Positions 61,863 to 64,000 of a stretch of 64,000 nucleotides of DNA are shown here, one piece after another. The notes below the pieces were generated by a model, which was not told the origin of the DNA, searched no databases, and saw nothing but the letters and a program-made list of their open reading frames with translations. Each line of letters opens with the position of its first letter. Within the stretch, counting starts at the first letter, position 1. The stretch is from Diogma glabrata (taxonomy: Eukaryota; Arthropoda; Insecta; Diptera; Cylindrotomidae): NCBI GenBank assembly GCA_963693315.1, contig OY856186.1, forward strand, positions 286,026,492-286,090,491, written 5' to 3'. The position numbers were made by a program, and so were the translations under genes.

Positions 61863-61910
61863 TAAAACTTTTGTTTTTAATTTATTTTCTTTATAAATTA
61901 TATATCTTTA

Positions 61911-63592
61911 CTAGCAGGACCCGGCGTGCTTTGCTACGCTTATAAATAAAGCTTGTGCACAGACATTTTGTTGACGTAGTAGCAATGATTTCAAAAAGTG
62001 GTAATGAGAATGATCGCATAATTTTTAATTTATCTTTTTAAAAATATGGATGAAAAATAATCAGCACTCTAGCTGATCAGTTCGGATATATGAAAAATTA
62101 GCGATCAAATAAGTTTTCAAGTAAGCAAAAAAAAATTTAAGCAACTTGTTGAATTAGTAGAGGTGTGTCATCTCTATATATAACATAATACAGAACATAA
62201 ATAGATTTACAAATGTTCGCAGTACCCATATGTTCAATGTGCTGAGTGCTCACTAAGAAAAGAGAACCTACAGGTTTCTAATGTTCAATTTCTCGATGCT
62301 TCTGCAGGTTATACATTATTTGTTGTGGCTCCATTGTTGGTTCAGATATAGAGGTTATCTAGTTTTATGCCTCTATTCTATCTACGCAACATAATTGTCC
62401 ATACGAAAATCAATCCGTTCTACATCTAAAGCGCGCACTTTTAATGATTGAGCGTGATCTTTTTTTATGGTGATTGCAAACATCAATTTAATTGACAATT
62501 GTGATCTTTTGAATTAAAATGTTAATCACCCGTATTGTACTTATATTAAACCTAATCATCAGTATTGTATTCATATTAACGACGTAATTTCACATTGACC
62601 GACGGAGCAGATCGATTCGACGGTAGCATTAATAATTGATTGAGAACTAAGTTCGCGAATACTACGCACAGATCTTCAATCATTTTGCTATATAGGACAG
62701 GAAATATCATCAACCATGTGCGATTTATATTTTTTCCCATAACGTTCTTGTAGATGAAGAACAGTAAGCGGTCAGCATGATTTTAAACATAGCTCGAACT
62801 TAGTTTGGAGGTGAAGTGCTGCACGTGTCATTGATGAATGATACATACATCCCAGTGCTGCTTCATTGTAGCACGCTAAAACTGAAATGTTGCCTTTATT
62901 AAAGTACTTTCTAACTTACGTATTTGACTGATTTGACGTATATACCGTATTCCAAGTTTATGTGCGATCTGTATGTTCTTTGTAGCAAAGGATTAATATG
63001 GAACAACCATCCATGTTTATGGAACTATTTCCATGTTCCCGTTTCGCATATCTATATATTGTTACCTTACCGCCATCTGCTGCGGCTCTTCTTTTATATA
63101 AAGATCATCGTTTCATGTAACTGAATTTCGTGTAACTGACTGAATCCATGGTGATATCACTTTGCCTACTTTGGATTCAGTGGATTCAGTGTTCTGGAAA
63201 GCTCATGTTACATATTTTTCGTCACAACTTCCTACAAATCTTTATCGAAGCTGGCATCGGATATTTGCCGTGTGCATTTGAGATGATTTTGTGTGTGTGC
63301 GTTAGTTGTGAATAACCGTCATATTAAATTGGCTCTCGCAAATATACTGGTACTTCAGAGAAAAGCTTGGTTTGATTTAATCGAATGAATATTAAACGTT
63401 CTGTTTCGAATGTTTTTGCATACATATCTACCATGTATTGGTGAAACAATTGACGGCATTTCCAAATGTGGAAATCATCCCCTCGAATCATTAATCCCTC
63501 TTTTATTGACAAAAATTATATCCCGGTTGAAATTTATTGCCGACTTTATTAATTGTCACTTCGTTTATTGTCCGAGCATTGAATCTTCTCAT
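61911..63592 (-). mobile_element. Helitron relic with 3' terminus, Rep and helicase pieces
   Basis: Minus-strand peptides in order: MRRFNARTINEVTINKVG (63592-63540), CRQLFHQYMVDMYAKTFETE and RLIFIRLNQTKL (63460-63365, Helitron-like N-terminal domain), NPLLQRTYRSHINLEYGIYV (62995-62935), IEDLCVVFANLVLNQLLMLP (62675-62615), then TIKKDHAQSLKVRALDVERI and MDNYVA (62470-62390, helicase motif VI). The core HUH/helicase section is deleted. The 3' end reads GCAAAGCACGCCGGGTCCTG then CTAG followed by T, a GC hairpin and CTAG end typical of Helitrons. Several frame breaks. The 5' end is not identified. Confidence 0.8.
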
Positions 63593-63848
63593 ATGTTCTC
63601 AAGCAGGCGTTTTGTCAACCTGACCTATTGAAACTTATATATGTATCACATACATCATGTCAACTGCTGTTTTGAACAAATGCACAAAATCGTTTTTTGA
63701 AATCTGGTTTTCAAAAAAATTATCAAAATGCCATTCCGTGTAGAAGTATTTGGTAAAATATACAATAGAGTCAATTTCCATGCAATGAGCAAAAATGAAA
63801 TAGAACATTTTTATGACCGTATGTATATAAATGTATGTACACATGTGT
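63593..63848. other. Spacer, possibly Helitron 5' part
   Basis: No motif beyond the first Rep peptide. The minus ORF 63635-63844 is unassigned. Confidence 0.3.
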
Positions 63849-63880
63849 TGAATGGTCTAGTGGTTAGCACTACTTCCATT
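63849..63880 (+). repeat. tRNA-like A-box fragment
   Basis: AATGGTCTAGTGGTTAGCAC matches the D-arm/A-box of eukaryotic tRNAs (TGGTCTAGTGGTTAG). No B-box (GGTTCGA) or cloverleaf follows in the next 100 bp, so it is not a tRNA gene. More likely the head of a tRNA-derived SINE or a fragment. Confidence 0.4.
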
Positions 63881-64000
63881 TAGGTCAAAGTGTTGTTATA
63901 CAAAGTCATTAACAAACATAAACACACTGGTTACACAATAACACTGGACACTGGAGTGGTTATACAATTAACCGGTAATCAGCAAATATGGTTGATAAAT

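Noticed and set aside
61911..61945. GC-rich CCCGGCGTGCTTTGCTACGC as a bacterial insertion
   Set aside because: It reads as the 3' hairpin of a Helitron when the minus strand is followed into helicase and Rep peptides.

Overview
This is an AT-rich, intron-containing eukaryotic window, most likely from an arthropod and probably an insect. The evidence is short GT-AG introns, hAT, Helitron, Penelope-like and several non-LTR elements, and very little host coding sequence. I cannot name the species. There are no rRNA genes, complete tRNA genes, CRISPR arrays or bacterial operons. Nearly everything recognisable is mobile DNA, much of it nested.

0-12 kb: a two-exon gene of unknown function (minus strand, 261-1284), a small SAP-like ORF, a 1.07 kb hAT foldback element with a perfect 8-bp target-site duplication (TSD), a TA-flanked MITE, a second foldback element, and the first copy (A) of a ~650-bp retroposon-like family that recurs at least seven times.

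12-24 kb: a decayed LINE with endonuclease, reverse transcriptase and RNase H abuts a minus-strand hAT pseudogene. That pseudogene is split by an internally deleted hAT of another family, with TSD gtaattag. Retroposon copies B, C and D follow, two of them inside a further hAT-like MITE.

24-38 kb: a 257-bp satellite, an FKBP-like orphan ORF, an AT-rich tandem array, a decayed RTE-like LINE and repeat fragments.

38-46 kb: a complete 3.8 kb BED-finger hAT element with perfect TSD ggtgtacc, a hAT C-terminal relic, and a MITE-like element carrying two opposed LINE fragments. One fragment encodes a 2A-like NPGP motif followed by a PHD-type finger.

46-53 kb: two ~2.75 kb inverted arms face each other across a spacer and a 200-N assembly gap. 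They carry a truncated LINE RT and a recurrent TGTGACGGGTGTTAC motif.

53-64 kb: a TTF-finger hAT relic is split by a 4.63 kb transposon with ~0.5 kb terminal inverted repeats (TIRs), CACAGTG/CACTGTG ends and a TAA TSD; a paralogous empty site lies nearby. Its three-exon gene encodes a D..D..CxxC..HxxxH..E protein like the CMC/Transib/RAG1 group, spoiled in this copy by one in-frame stop. A Penelope-like fragment with a GIY-YIG domain sits inside it. The window ends in a Helitron relic with a recognisable 3' terminus.

The element at 53735-58363 is the strongest candidate for a poorly described system. Other notable items are the retroposon family, the 2.7 kb palindrome and its GTGACGGG motif, and the 2A/PHD LINE fragment.
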